Positions 8,594 through 16,831 are shown, counted from the stretch's first letter. The stretch is DNA of 64,000 bases from an uncultured Croceitalea sp. (GCA_947494805.1 CANLWK010000002.1:992001-1056000), one strand, 5' to 3'. The notes: generated from the letters alone by a model not told the origin. Translations and numbers: made by a program.

Positions 8594-8621
8594 AAACGTA
8601 CCTGGGTACGTTTAGCCAATT
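8594..8621 (+). repeat. Perfect palindrome with GTTTAGCCAATT box (possible recombination site)
   Basis: AAACGTACC-TG-GGTACGTTT (8594-8613) is a perfect 9-bp inverted repeat with a two-base centre, and its right arm runs into GTTTAGCCAATT (8610-8621). That box resembles boxes at 16276, 23567 and 24120. Its place 19 bp behind the recombinase remnant is where an attI-like site or a terminator could be. There is no T-run, which makes a terminator less likely. Confidence 0.5.
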
Positions 8622-8655
8622 GTTGTAATGCATTTAAGAAAAACTGAAATCCATA

Positions 8656-8925
8656 ATGAAATTAACCGTCAATAACGAACTATTAGAAATTTTCAAAGAC
8701 ATTCTAAATCGGAACTTGACATTGACTGAATGGAGTGAGATTGAAAGTTGTGATGAATTTCAAACTGACAACTTCTGTGGCGGATTTGATGCGACTGAAA
8801 TGGAATTTTGTTTCAGCTATTATGATAAGGTCAAAACCGAGTTTTGGTTTCAGAAATCTATGAACGAAATAAAAGAAATCATTAGTGGAAAAGTGACTGA
8901 ATTTGAAATCAGGTTATCGGAATGA
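8656..8925 (+). CDS. Hypothetical protein, 89 residues
   Basis: Not recognised. Acidic cytoplasmic protein with no signal peptide or membrane segment, rich in Glu, Phe and Cys (WSEIESCDEFQTDNFCGGFDATEMEFCFSYYDK has three Cys, shown here in pieces of the central region). It looks like a small immunity-type or cassette protein, but nothing decides that. Its last four bases overlap the start of the next gene (8922), so the two are coupled and probably work together. First gene after the broken recombinase. Confidence 0.6.
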   Translation: MKLTVNNELLEIFKDILNRNLTLTEWSEIESCDEFQTDNFCGGFDATEMEFCFSYYDKVKTEFWFQKSMNEIKEIISGKVTEFEIRLSE

Positions 8926-9182
8926 AAAATCAGAAATACAAAATATTAATTGGACTGACTTTTTTAGTTTTTTCTGTATATGGTGTTTTTTGGATTTTAA
9001 ATAGTCATAAAACATTTAACAAATTGATTAAGAATGACTTGTCAACTGAATCTTTAAGACCAATTTATCTTTACGATATTGTTATTTTATTATTTTTCGG
9101 TTTAATTGGAATAGTTAGTTTAACACTCGTAATATGGAAAATATATAAATTAAAAACGCATTACAACAAAGAACTGAGTTAA
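8922..9182 (+). CDS. Hypothetical two-helix membrane protein, 86 residues
   Basis: Not recognised. Two predicted membrane helices: about residues 8-27 (ILIGLTFLVFSVYGVFWIL) and about 49-72 (YDIVILLFFGLIGIVSLTLV), with a short polar loop between and a basic tail. Translationally coupled by a 4-bp overlap with the acidic protein ending at 8925; together they form one of the few two-gene units in this region. Confidence 0.6.
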   Translation: MKNQKYKILIGLTFLVFSVYGVFWILNSHKTFNKLIKNDLSTESLRPIYLYDIVILLFFGLIGIVSLTLVIWKIYKLKTHYNKELS

Positions 9183-9492
9183 AAAACAAGTTCTTTTAGC
9201 TCAATTTCGACGCATGATTTTCATCATAGGGCAGTCCTGATTTAGCTATGGTAAAGACCTGTTTACCCTCTTTTGTTCTTTCTGATTTATAGCTTCAATC
9301 TAATCAGAATCAAACTTAAGATGGCCATAGTTCAGCCTTAACTACCCAACAAAAAGAATACGCGCCCTTATCTTCGGTAAGTTCGGACAAGTTTCCTACT
9401 TTTAATACGGCCCGATTTCTAAACCGAAAAATCTTGCGGACGTTTTCCTGCAACTAATCATACACGAACCGTTATACCCTATTGATAACAAA
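9183..9492. other. Intergenic stretch with a box and a possible gene relic
   Basis: 310 bp without an intact gene. Near the right end GTTATACCCTATT (9471-9483) resembles the GTT-box family of this region. On the minus strand a short open stretch of about 45 codons (roughly 9320-9455) reads ENVRKIFRFRNRAVLKVG... and ends in AELWPS-stop. It has no start context and no recognised relative, so it may be a relic or chance. Confidence 0.4.
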
Positions 9493-10935
9493 ATGAATTC
9501 TATCAAAATTAATGGCATCTATCTATTACTTTCCATTCTTTTACTGACTGCGTGTAAGGAAGGGCAACGAAGTATTTCTCAAAATAATTCAGGCTTGGAA
9601 TCTAGAATTGATTCCATTGGTGAAAAATTCGTCAATGATGGCAAGGTTATGGGTTTTTCTATTGCCATAGTCAAAAAGGACAGCGTCATGTACAACAACA
9701 GTTTTGGTTATGTTGATTCATTGCAACAGATCCCGGTAACCAATGACCATTACTTCTTAATGGCATCAATTTCAAAGTTGGTCGGATCAACAATTGTAAT
9801 GAAATTGGTGGAAGAAGGAACGCTAGACCTTGATGACTCTTTGTCATACTTATTGCCAGATTTTCCAAATCAAACACAGGGAGAAAAAATTAGGCTTCGT
9901 CATTTAATTTCTATGACTTCTGGTTTAAAAGAATATTCTTCTACAATAGACAGTGTGTACATGGCTACGGGCAAAAGTCCGACGAAAGAAGACTATTATG
10001 AGTTCTTTGGCGCTAATGAGTTAGAATTTGAACCGGGCTCTCATTACAAATATGTCAATTCGGGGTTTGTTCTCATGGCCATGATTGTAGAGCGAGCAAC
10101 AGAGAAGTCATTTCAGGGCAACATTGATAGAATCATCAACAAACCTACAGGTTTTGACATTCAATTGATTTCAAAGCGCATAGAAGATCCCATAATGAGC
10201 GAGCACTTTCAACTAAATGACGGAAAAATCTCGAGAAGGAAACATTGGCCTTGGATAAAAGGTGATGGAGGTATGACAAATACAGCATTACAATTAGCCC
10301 GATTTCCATATCAATGGATGAACGGGTCTATTATTTCACAAAACTCCTTCAAGTCAATGAAAGCCAAGACCTACTTAAGTTCTGGGTACTATTCAGAATA
10401 CGGATTTGGAGTAAAGAACGGAGATTTTGAAGGAGAATTAATGTTTGGACATTCAGGAGGCGATGCCACCACTTATAGTATGATGTTTCATTTTCCACGA
10501 ATATCCACTACGATTGTCACCATGGTAAATACAAATAGGACTACGGCAAATGCCCGACAAATATTTTCTGAGGTAGCCTTGATCGCACTTGAAAAAAAGA
10601 AACCTGATTTTCGAGAAAATGAAGTTTTGGAAGACAATCTCATTGATTTTGTCGGCGGATATCTAATTCCTGGAGATAGTGAAAATAAAACTGCTTACAT
10701 AGTACACGAAAATGAGAGCAAAAGCCTTTATTATACTTTTGATAAAAATCCTAAGAATGGAGAAAGAATGTACAATCTTGGAAATGGAGTCTTTTGGATA
10801 GAGAAATGGCCTTATGACCGGCTGCGTTTTGAAAGGGACAGTGCCAACAATGTTGTAGCTCTCAAAGAATTTTATGGGGGTTATATGTCTCGAATTAGAC
10901 CAAAATTAACAGTACATGACAACATAAAAAAATAG
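9493..10935 (+). CDS. Serine hydrolase, beta-lactamase class C/PBP4* fold, lipoprotein
   Basis: 480 residues. Signal peptide with lipobox LLTAC (Cys about residue 21), so it is probably membrane-anchored in the periplasm. The serine-hydrolase motifs are in order: SISK (S-x-x-K nucleophile, about residue 94), YVNSG (Y-x-N about 187-191), and HSGGDAT (KTG-equivalent, about 318-324). A C-terminal domain of about 100 residues after the catalytic fold (from LIDFVGGYL) resembles the lipocalin-like domains often attached to these enzymes. Family members are peptidases, esterases or D-amino-acid hydrolases rather than true beta-lactamases. Single-gene unit in a cassette-like region; a second paralogue-type hydrolase lies at 27956. 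Confidence 0.9.
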   Translation: MNSIKINGIYLLLSILLLTACKEGQRSISQNNSGLESRIDSIGEKFVNDGKVMGFSIAIVKKDSVMYNNSFGYVDSLQQIPVTNDHYFLMASISKLVGSTIVMKLVEEGTLDLDDSLSYLLPDFPNQTQGEKIRLRHLISMTSGLKEYSSTIDSVYMATGKSPTKEDYYEFFGANELEFEPGSHYKYVNSGFVLMAMIVERATEKSFQGNIDRIINKPTGFDIQLISKRIEDPIMSEHFQLNDGKISRRKHWPWIKGDGGMTNTALQLARFPYQWMNGSIISQNSFKSMKAKTYLSSGYYSEYGFGVKNGDFEGELMFGHSGGDATTYSMMFHFPRISTTIVTMVNTNRTTANARQIFSEVALIALEKKKPDFRENEVLEDNLIDFVGGYLIPGDSENKTAYIVHENESKSLYYTFDKNPKNGERMYNLGNGVFWIEKWPYDRLRFERDSANNVVALKEFYGGYMSRIRPKLTVHDNIKK

Positions 10936-11060
10936 CAATTTAATCGCTAAAACAAAAGATTAAGAATAAAATCAAAGCCATACATACGAAGAGTTAGAGC
11001 TAAAAAATCCGTTACTTCTCATATACTAAACCATGGTATGCCATTAAATGAAATCGAAAT

Positions 11061-11621
11061 ATGAAATGTTCAGTTTACATAGCCACGAGTGTAGATGGAT
11101 TTATTGCGAAACCAGATGGAAACGTTGATTGGTTACATACTGCAGGTAACTTAAACGCTGATATGGCAACAGAGGATATGGGGTTTAAATCTTTTATGGA
11201 TTCCGTAGATTGTATGGTTATGGGGCGTAAGTGTATGGAAATGATTTCTAATATGGACTTAACACCAGAGCAATGGTTTTATGGAGATATGAAAATTATT
11301 GTTTTGAGCACTACCATAAAAGAAGCTCCTGAAGGCTTAAAAGGCAAAGTTGAGATGTATTCAGGTGGCATAAGTGAACTGATTGGTTTATTAGAGAAAG
11401 AAGGCCACACACATTGCTATGTAGATGGAGGAACAACAATTCAATCATTTATCAACCTTAAATTGATCAATGAAATAATAATAACTCGAGCACCAATTTT
11501 ATTAGGCGAAGGGATTTCATTGTTTGGAAAAATATTTAAGGACATTAAACTAGAAAAAGCTGAAGCGACTGCGTTTGCCAATGATTTTGTTCAAGTAAAA
11601 TATTCAGTGAACTACGAATAG
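11061..11621 (+). CDS. Dihydrofolate reductase family protein (RibD C-terminal-like)
   Basis: 186 residues, cytoplasmic. Pattern of the RibD_C/DHFR-like fold: MKCSVYIATSVDGFIAKPDGNVDWL at the N-terminus, MVMGRKCMEM with the nucleotide-contacting Gly-Arg, then HCYVDGGTTIQSFI and EIIITRAPILLGEGISLFG. Such stand-alone proteins are NADPH-dependent reductases of unknown substrate, often found as mobile single genes; trimethoprim resistance cannot be inferred. Isolated by 125 bp upstream and 190 bp downstream. An ATCTAAC heptamer follows about 7 bp behind the stop. Confidence 0.88.
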   Translation: MKCSVYIATSVDGFIAKPDGNVDWLHTAGNLNADMATEDMGFKSFMDSVDCMVMGRKCMEMISNMDLTPEQWFYGDMKIIVLSTTIKEAPEGLKGKVEMYSGGISELIGLLEKEGHTHCYVDGGTTIQSFINLKLINEIIITRAPILLGEGISLFGKIFKDIKLEKAEATAFANDFVQVKYSVNYE

Positions 11622-11811
11622 CATATCTAACATCGCAAAAAGAAAAATAGAGTGAAAATGATACACAGCACTGTATATAGCAAATAGGACATTCGGTGGT
11701 TTACGAAAATTTGGTGCTATTGACGAACACTACCAAATCGTTGGATTGCCCCTCAAGGAAATATTTATAAAATTGGCTTTTAAGAGCAATTTATTTTAAA
11801 AAAAACAAAAT

Positions 11812-12243
11812 ATGGCAACGATCAATACGTATTTAGGCTTTATGGGAAACACTGAAAAAGCATTTAATTTTTACAGATCAGTATTTGATGTTGATTTCGT
11901 TGGCGGAATAAGACGCTTTGGGGATATGCCCAATAATGAATTAATGTCAGAAGCGGACAAGCAAAAAGTAATGCATGTTGGTTTACAAATAGGGCCTGGG
12001 AATTTGCTTATGGGGACAGATGCACTTGAATCAATGGGGCAATCGCTAATATTTGGAAATAATTTTCACATATCTATTAGTCCAGAGAGCAAAGAAGAAG
12101 CTATTAAGCTGTTTAATGGGCTTTCATCGGGAGGAACGGTAACATCGCCACTAAAGGATACTTTTTGGGGTGCTTACTTTGGTGCATTTACAGATAAATT
12201 CGGAGTGCAATGGATGGTAAATTATCTTCAAAAAGTAGATTAA
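11812..12243 (+). CDS. VOC family protein (PhnB/glyoxalase-like)
   Basis: 143 residues with the paired beta-alpha-beta-beta-beta modules of the vicinal-oxygen-chelate fold. Seen: INTYLGFMGNTEKAFNFYRSVFD (typical PhnB-type opening), VMHVGLQIGPGNLLMGTDA in the centre, FHISISPESKEEAIKLFNGLSSGGTV and a final FGAFTDKFGVQWMVNY. The function within this superfamily is not predictable; metal-dependent lyases, dioxygenases and antibiotic-binding proteins share it. In the 190 bp before it, an open stretch (FGGLRKFGAIDEHYQIVG) about 11692-11798 could be a gene relic. Confidence 0.88.
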   Translation: MATINTYLGFMGNTEKAFNFYRSVFDVDFVGGIRRFGDMPNNELMSEADKQKVMHVGLQIGPGNLLMGTDALESMGQSLIFGNNFHISISPESKEEAIKLFNGLSSGGTVTSPLKDTFWGAYFGAFTDKFGVQWMVNYLQKVD

Positions 12244-12390
12244 AAAACAGAGCACAACACAACCATAATCAATTGCCATGGATTTTCACTACTGAATATC
12301 TTTCGCAATAATCAGTAACTTGAAAACGACTCACGCCATTGCTGCCACTGATCAAACAGAGACCGTTGGTCCAAAACGAAAAAATTGTAA

Positions 12391-12957
12391 ATGAACGAAA
12401 TCAGAAAGTTTATTGAAAACATCACTCCAATGAACGATGCTGATTGGCAATTTTTCGCTTCAAAACTGCAGCAAGTAAAACTCAAAAAAAATACGCCTTT
12501 GTTGAAAATTGGAGCCATTGAAAATCATTTGTCCTTTATAGTCGAAGGCATTGTCAGACTATATATTCCAAAAGATGAAGTCGATCTAACCTTTGGTTTT
12601 GTCTTTAAGAATGAATTTGTCACAGCCTATGATTCGCTTTTAACGCAACGTGCTTCAGCATACCAAATTGAAACGTTGACGGAAACCATTTTGTGGCAGA
12701 TTTCAAATAAAGACCTACAAGAAGTCTATGAGAAAACAAATAGTGGAAACATTATCGGACGAAAAATGGCTGAAAACAAGTTTTTAACGAAATCGAAGAG
12801 AGAACTTTCTTTATTGAACAAAACCGCAGAAGAACGATATTTAGATCTATTCTCTGAAAGACCCAGCCTATTGCAACAAATTCCGCTAAAGTATATTGCC
12901 TCATATATTGGCGTTACACCACAAGCATTGAGCAGAATACGAAGACGTATTTCTTAA
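12391..12957 (+). CDS. Crp/Fnr family transcriptional regulator
   Basis: 188 residues: N-terminal cyclic-nucleotide-binding-like beta-barrel (about 10-115, with LSFIVEGIVRLYIPKD) and a C-terminal winged helix (LKYIASYIGVTPQALSRIRRRI). No Cys cluster of a true Fnr and no clear phosphate-binding cassette for cAMP, so the signal is unknown. Members of this subfamily in Bacteroidota usually control an adjacent small operon; here the DoxX-like gene starts 63 bp downstream in the same direction and is the obvious target or partner. Confidence 0.9.
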   Translation: MNEIRKFIENITPMNDADWQFFASKLQQVKLKKNTPLLKIGAIENHLSFIVEGIVRLYIPKDEVDLTFGFVFKNEFVTAYDSLLTQRASAYQIETLTETILWQISNKDLQEVYEKTNSGNIIGRKMAENKFLTKSKRELSLLNKTAEERYLDLFSERPSLLQQIPLKYIASYIGVTPQALSRIRRRIS

Positions 12958-13019
12958 CTTGGGTTCATTGACTCACGTAATTGGTTTTCTGATTTTTGTA
13001 CTTCAATACTTCAGAAAAA

Positions 13020-13472
13020 ATGAAACCACTAATAGTACTATTATTAAGTTTTACGATCTCAGTCTTTGTCATTAAAATAATCAAAAGAGAATATGACTTT
13101 GCCATGGCTGGTAGAATTGCCATGTCTCTAATGCTTGTATTTACGGCTATTGGACATTTTGTATTTACAAAAGGAATGTCCATGATGATACCAAAATTTA
13201 TTCCTTTCAAAGAAAGCTTTGTTTATCTAACAGGGCTATTTGAAATCTTAATGGCCATAGGGCTTCTTATTCCTAAGTTTAAATATGTTTCTGGTTGGGC
13301 ACTAGTTGTTTTTCTGCTGCTCATGTTACCGGCCAACATTTATGCCTCAATGCATCATGTGAACTATCAAAAAGGAACATTTGACGGAAATGGCCTTTCT
13401 TATTTATGGTTCCGAATTCCTTTACAGGTCCTTTTTATAATTTGGACTTACATTTGTTCCATCCGGATATAA
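13020..13472 (+). CDS. DoxX-like membrane protein
   Basis: Inner-membrane protein of 150 residues with about four helices. Seen: a signal-anchor-like first helix, AGRIAMSLMLVFTAIGHFVFTKGM and TGLFEILMAIGLLIPKF, the typical DoxX-family arrangement, then ALVVFLLLMLPANIYASMHHV. ATG at 13020 chosen over the upstream TTG because it follows an AGAAAAA ribosome-binding stretch. DoxX relatives associate with redox or thiol stress, but the role here is unknown. Follows a Crp/Fnr regulator gene by 63 bp. Confidence 0.82.
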   Translation: MKPLIVLLLSFTISVFVIKIIKREYDFAMAGRIAMSLMLVFTAIGHFVFTKGMSMMIPKFIPFKESFVYLTGLFEILMAIGLLIPKFKYVSGWALVVFLLLMLPANIYASMHHVNYQKGTFDGNGLSYLWFRIPLQVLFIIWTYICSIRI

Positions 13473-13541
13473 TGAGAAAGAAAATCCAGTCGGATTTTCA
13501 AGCTTACAAATGATGGCCGAGACCGTCGGCAACAAGTTGAA

Positions 13542-13964
13542 ATGAAAGACATAATAAGATTGACAAAAATTCAATTTGCACTAATCATTGTATTTGTTAT
13601 TTTTAAATTAATTAGGCCTCCCGTATTGCAAAGTAGTGCCCCTGAATGGGTAAAAATCGCCTTACTTTCATTGCCAAACTTCTTTGAGGCGTTAATCGGG
13701 GTTCTTGTTTTGACAGGAATGGGACTTTACCTAAATCTTAGGGTGTTCAATGAAAGAAGGCGAATACGAAAGCATGTTTTATACGCTATCGTTCCAATAA
13801 TTGGAGGGGTATATGTCATCACACAAGAATTGAAAATTCATAATTTGGGTGGCAACAACGTTTATGACAGCAATGATGTTATTTTCTCAGTTATCGGGTT
13901 ATTGACAGGATATCTGTTTCTTCTCTTAACAAAACCAAATGTTTATCCTGAAGCGGAAAGATAG
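13542..13964 (+). CDS. Hypothetical four-helix membrane protein
   Basis: 140 residues, not recognised. Predicted membrane helices at about 8-27, 37-62, 78-98 (VLYAIVPIIGGVYVITQEL) and 113-130, with a basic loop NERRRIRKH after the second helix placing it in the cytoplasm. Located 69 bp after the DoxX-like gene in the same direction, so possibly in the same transcript as the Crp/Fnr regulator. Confidence 0.7.
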   Translation: MKDIIRLTKIQFALIIVFVIFKLIRPPVLQSSAPEWVKIALLSLPNFFEALIGVLVLTGMGLYLNLRVFNERRRIRKHVLYAIVPIIGGVYVITQELKIHNLGGNNVYDSNDVIFSVIGLLTGYLFLLLTKPNVYPEAER

Positions 13965-14106
13965 CTAAATACCAACCAGTTGTTAATAATACAATAACGC
14001 ATGGCTTTCCGCTTGGTCCTTTTTTCCTAAATTCAATTCATAGAAACATGGTGTGGCCCTTACGACGAGGTCATGGCTCAAAACCTTACCCACAATTGAG
14101 AAAATA

Positions 14107-14478
14107 ATGACGGCAGAAGAGTTTGTTAAATCATATGAAAGCGCTTTAGGCACCCAGGACTGGAAAGTAGTCGAGCCTTTAGTTTCTGAAAATGTAACCG
14201 TTACCTTTTCCAATGGAGCGATTCATATTGGAAAAGAAAATGTTCAAAAAGCCTTTGAGAAAAATTTTTCCATAATCAAGAATGAGAATTATACCGTTGA
14301 AAATATTAGGTGGTTAGTAAAAGACAACAAGTATGCTGTCTATGTATTCGAATTTAATTGGACCGGAAGTATAGAAGGAAAGTCTGCCTCTGGAAATGGC
14401 ATTGGAACATCAGTTTTAATAAAAGAAGATACTAAATGGAAATTATTGACAGAACATTTGGGAAGAAAACCAGATTGA
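14107..14478 (+). CDS. SnoaL/NTF2-like protein
   Basis: 123 residues with the NTF2-like cone fold: EEFVKSYESALGTQDWKVVEPLVSENVTVTF, then KENVQKAFEKNFSI, and KYAVYVFEFNWTG...GNGIGTSVLIKEDTKWKLLTEHLG. ATG at 14107 is the natural start; the open frame reaches further upstream but that part is not family-like. Such proteins are small-molecule isomerases or stress-related ligand binders; no substrate can be named. Single-gene unit. Confidence 0.82.
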   Translation: MTAEEFVKSYESALGTQDWKVVEPLVSENVTVTFSNGAIHIGKENVQKAFEKNFSIIKNENYTVENIRWLVKDNKYAVYVFEFNWTGSIEGKSASGNGIGTSVLIKEDTKWKLLTEHLGRKPD

Positions 14479-14484
14479 ACTTGA

Positions 14485-14673
14485 ATTGTAGAAGTAAGAA
14501 ACCTTACGATTCCCTCACTTTTCATGGTAAGAGGGGCCCTGCATTATTATGCCAAAGATTGGCTTAAAACCAATGTCCCTAGTGCAAGAATCAATGCCAT
14601 TTCTAGTCATGCCATGTTTTTGGAACGCCCAAAAGAGTTTAACAAATTGTTGTTGAGTTTTTCAGATCATTGA
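14485..14673 (+). pseudogene. C-terminal fragment of an alpha/beta hydrolase
   Basis: About 62 codons open from 14485 to a TGA at 14671. The translation (LTIPSLFMVRGALHYYAKDW, then ISSHAMFLERPKEFNKLLLSF) matches the last strand-helix part of alpha/beta hydrolases, where the final catalytic His sits in the HAMFLERP segment. No N-terminal half exists upstream, since the NTF2-like gene ends 7 bp earlier. A broken gene end left in an intergenic gap. Confidence 0.72.
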
Positions 14674-14758
14674 TAAATAATACTAATATTGGCCTCAACA
14701 AAGTGCAAGAATGCATTAAGATGCATTTTACACGTATCGCTGGCAGTACTATCGAAAA

Positions 14759-15247
14759 ATGAATATTGAGTTTAAGAAACTGGGAGAGATTGAAAAGTCG
14801 AACATCGTTGATTTAATGAACAACTCATTGGTACGAAAGCAAATGCCATTATTGAGAGGGGTCTTTAATGAAATTGATTGTGACAGATTTATAACTTCTA
14901 AAGAACAGATGTGGGAAGAACATGGCTATGGTCCATGGGCATTTGTAATAAATAATGAATTCGCTGGCTGGGGCGGAATACAACCAGATAATGGTGAAGC
15001 AGACCTAGCACTGGTTTTACATCCTGATTACTGGGGTATGGGTAAAACCATATATAAAGAGATCATCAGCAGAGCATTTAATGAATTGGGACTAAGTTCT
15101 GTTCAAGTCTTGTTTCCTCCATCGAGAACCCGAATTAAAGGATTGTTACGTCTCGGGTTTAAAAAGGAAGTAGAATTAAAGATTGCAAATGAACGATTCA
15201 TTAGGTATAGATTGAATAAAACGGATATGGGCCCGAGCAAAAAATAA
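14759..15247 (+). CDS. GNAT family N-acetyltransferase
   Basis: 162 residues. GNAT fold seen as WAFVINNEFAGWGGIQPDNGEADLALVLHPDYWGMGKTIYKEII; the acetyl-CoA loop is the WGMGKTIYKEI part (R/Q-x-x-G-x-G/A equivalent). Substrate unknown. The closing segment is RIKGLLRLGFKKE. Single-gene unit with long flanking gaps, as typical for mobile cassettes carrying acetyltransferases. Confidence 0.85.
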   Translation: MNIEFKKLGEIEKSNIVDLMNNSLVRKQMPLLRGVFNEIDCDRFITSKEQMWEEHGYGPWAFVINNEFAGWGGIQPDNGEADLALVLHPDYWGMGKTIYKEIISRAFNELGLSSVQVLFPPSRTRIKGLLRLGFKKEVELKIANERFIRYRLNKTDMGPSKK

Positions 15248-15596
15248 AACTGCTCGCAGAGGGCATAGTTCATGTAGATTACAAACAGCTTTCAGCCCTC
15301 TCAAGGCGCCAACCTGTTATAAAAATAGCCAAGAGACAATTTAGTTCTTGTGGTTTTTATTTTAACATAAAGGAATTCATCGGTCGCTTCACTCGGTGAC
15401 TCAGTTATTTATGCCTACTACACCACAAAATTGAACTAGGTAAGGTACGCATTCTCGTGCTCCTTGATGAGCAATATTATGTGAGGATACCGAAGCCCGA
15501 TTCACATATCTTTGTTAAGAGGATTTTGTTATATTCCCGTAGAAATCAACGGGCTGCATTTGGCAGGTCGTTGTATTCTCTTAAGAAAGAACCAAA
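15248..15596. other. Long gap with a conserved hairpin element
   Basis: 349 bp without a gene. The right part (15501-15553) holds the AGAAATCA hairpin element listed separately, followed by GTTGTATTC about 20 bp before the next start codon. The left part has the partial inverted pair AGAGGGC / GCCCTCT (about 15256 and 15295), so the RNA or single strand could fold. Confidence 0.5.
15501..15553 (+). repeat. AGAAATCA hairpin element, copy 1
   Basis: Differs at 8 of 51 positions from copy 2 at 16949-17000. It contains a TATATT promoter-like sequence and then the hairpin CCCGT-AGAAATCA-ACGGG (15536-15553). It lies 44 bp before a GNAT gene. Related but shorter stretches occur at 21890 and 26341. 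Confidence 0.75.
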
Positions 15597-16106
15597 TTGA
15601 AAGAAAAAACAGAAATAAGACCTCTTAGATTATCTGATAAAGTTGAATTGGCAAGGCTTGCCAACAATAAAAATATTTGGAACAATTTAAGGGACCATAT
15701 TCCATTTCCGTATGAGGAAGATGACGCCGAAATTTTCATAACCCTAACTATTGAAGAAGAGCCACAACGAACTTTTGGAATAGCGCACAATGGCCAACTT
15801 TCTGGTATAATAGGACTAGTACTGCAAAAGGACGTGTATCAAAAATCTGCGGAAATCGGATACTGGATCGGTGAACCTTTTTGGGGCAAAGGAATTGCAA
15901 CCAAAGCGGTCGAATTGATATCTGAATACGCATTTGACAAACTCAATTTAAATCGAATTTATACCGGTGTATTTGAATATAATATTGCATCAATGAAAGT
16001 TCTTGAGAAAAATGGATTTAAAAAGGAAGGAGTATTCAAAAATGCGATTTTTAAAAATGGTAAAGTCTGTGATGAACATAGATTTTATAGGCTAAATGAA
16101 AAATAG
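15597..16106 (+). CDS. GNAT N-acetyltransferase, RimJ/RimL type
   Basis: 169 residues. Seen: IRPLRLSDKVELARLANNKNIW at the N-terminus, AEIGYWIGEPFWGKGIATKAVELI with the acetyl-CoA pyrophosphate loop, and NRIYTGVFEYNIASMKVLEKNGFKKEG, the diagnostic RimJ/RimL C-terminal block. Members acetylate ribosomal protein N-termini or small amines; the target here is unknown. Start codon is TTG at 15597. Flanked by the hairpin element upstream and a well-formed attC-like pair downstream, so this is the best-delimited cassette in the window. Confidence 0.88.
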   Translation: MKEKTEIRPLRLSDKVELARLANNKNIWNNLRDHIPFPYEEDDAEIFITLTIEEEPQRTFGIAHNGQLSGIIGLVLQKDVYQKSAEIGYWIGEPFWGKGIATKAVELISEYAFDKLNLNRIYTGVFEYNIASMKVLEKNGFKKEGVFKNAIFKNGKVCDEHRFYRLNEK

Positions 16107-16108
16107 AA

Positions 16109-16288
16109 CGGCTATACAACTCGGTTGCTTGTCAGGTCGACGCGGATTCAATTACCCTTCAACAGAGCCTGTATCAAGCTTGTCGAGATGTTCAAGGCAG
16201 GTTAAATCCACTCGGAATTGTTAGCGTCTGTGCCAAACCGATAATTGACACAATATCTAACGTTTATATCAAAGCGTTGTAGCCGATT
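16109..16288 (+). repeat. attC-like imperfect inverted repeat
   Basis: Outer arms CGGCTATACAAC (16109-16120) and GTTGTAGCCG (16276-16285) pair over ten bases with one unpaired T in the left arm, the extrahelical-base arrangement of integron attC sites. The arms enclose about 155 bp that fill nearly the whole gap between two single genes. The right arm ends in GTTGTAGCCGATT, related to boxes at 8610, 23567 and 24120. The left heptamer (ATACAAC) departs from the classical RYYYAAC at one base. Confidence 0.55.
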
Positions 16289-16357
16289 TGAAGTAAGAAG
16301 AAAGATGACCAGAAAAGAATTTGAGCACCAGACTTTCAAATAAATCCAACATTGAGC

Positions 16358-16831
16358 ATGAAATTAAATGAATATTTGGCCAATCGTCTTAAAGAAGTTT
16401 TCACAACAGGAAAATGGGTCGTCGGAACAAATTTCAAGGAACAAATTTCTGACCTGAATTGGAATCAAGCTACTCAAAAAATAGAAGACTTCAATACCAT
16501 TGCTGATTTGACTTTTCATATTCATTACTACATGGCCGGAGTAGCAAAAGTATTCGAAGGAGGTTCTCTTGACATAAGAGACAAGTATAGTTTTGATGCA
16601 CCTCTGATTAAATCAGAACAGGACTGGAGCGATTTAGTACATAAATTTTGCTCTGATTCAGAAAAATTTATACGCCTTGTTGAAAATATGACCGAAGAAA
16701 AATTATTAAGTGATTTCGTTGACAAAAAATACGGAACTTATTACAGGAACATTGATGTAATGATAGAACATACGTACTATCACCTTGGACAAATAGCACT
16801 TATTAAGAAGCGACTTAAAAACAGAAAATAA
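16358..16831 (+). CDS. DinB-like/DUF1572-type protein
   Basis: 157 residues, predicted four-helix bundle. Seen: WNQATQKIEDFNTIADLTFHIHYYMAGV with a metal-ligand His pair and EHTYYHLGQIALIKKRL with a third His near the C-terminus, the DinB metal-site pattern. Family members are divalent-metal thiol-transferase-like or stress proteins; substrate unknown. ATG at 16358 chosen over the TTG two codons upstream. Single-gene unit. Confidence 0.82.
   Translation: MKLNEYLANRLKEVFTTGKWVVGTNFKEQISDLNWNQATQKIEDFNTIADLTFHIHYYMAGVAKVFEGGSLDIRDKYSFDAPLIKSEQDWSDLVHKFCSDSEKFIRLVENMTEEKLLSDFVDKKYGTYYRNIDVMIEHTYYHLGQIALIKKRLKNRK

Noticed and set aside
9493-10935. True beta-lactamase resistance gene
   Set aside because: Lipobox, extra C-terminal domain and HSGG third motif fit the esterase/peptidase relatives rather than AmpC enzymes.
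12312-12518. Minus-strand open frame over the start of the Crp/Fnr gene
   Set aside because: Shadow of a real gene; no family features or ribosome-binding site.
15515-15537. Full Bacteroidota promoter in the hairpin element
   Set aside because: TATATT is present but the TTTG upstream is only 15 bases away, not 19-21, so the promoter call was not made.
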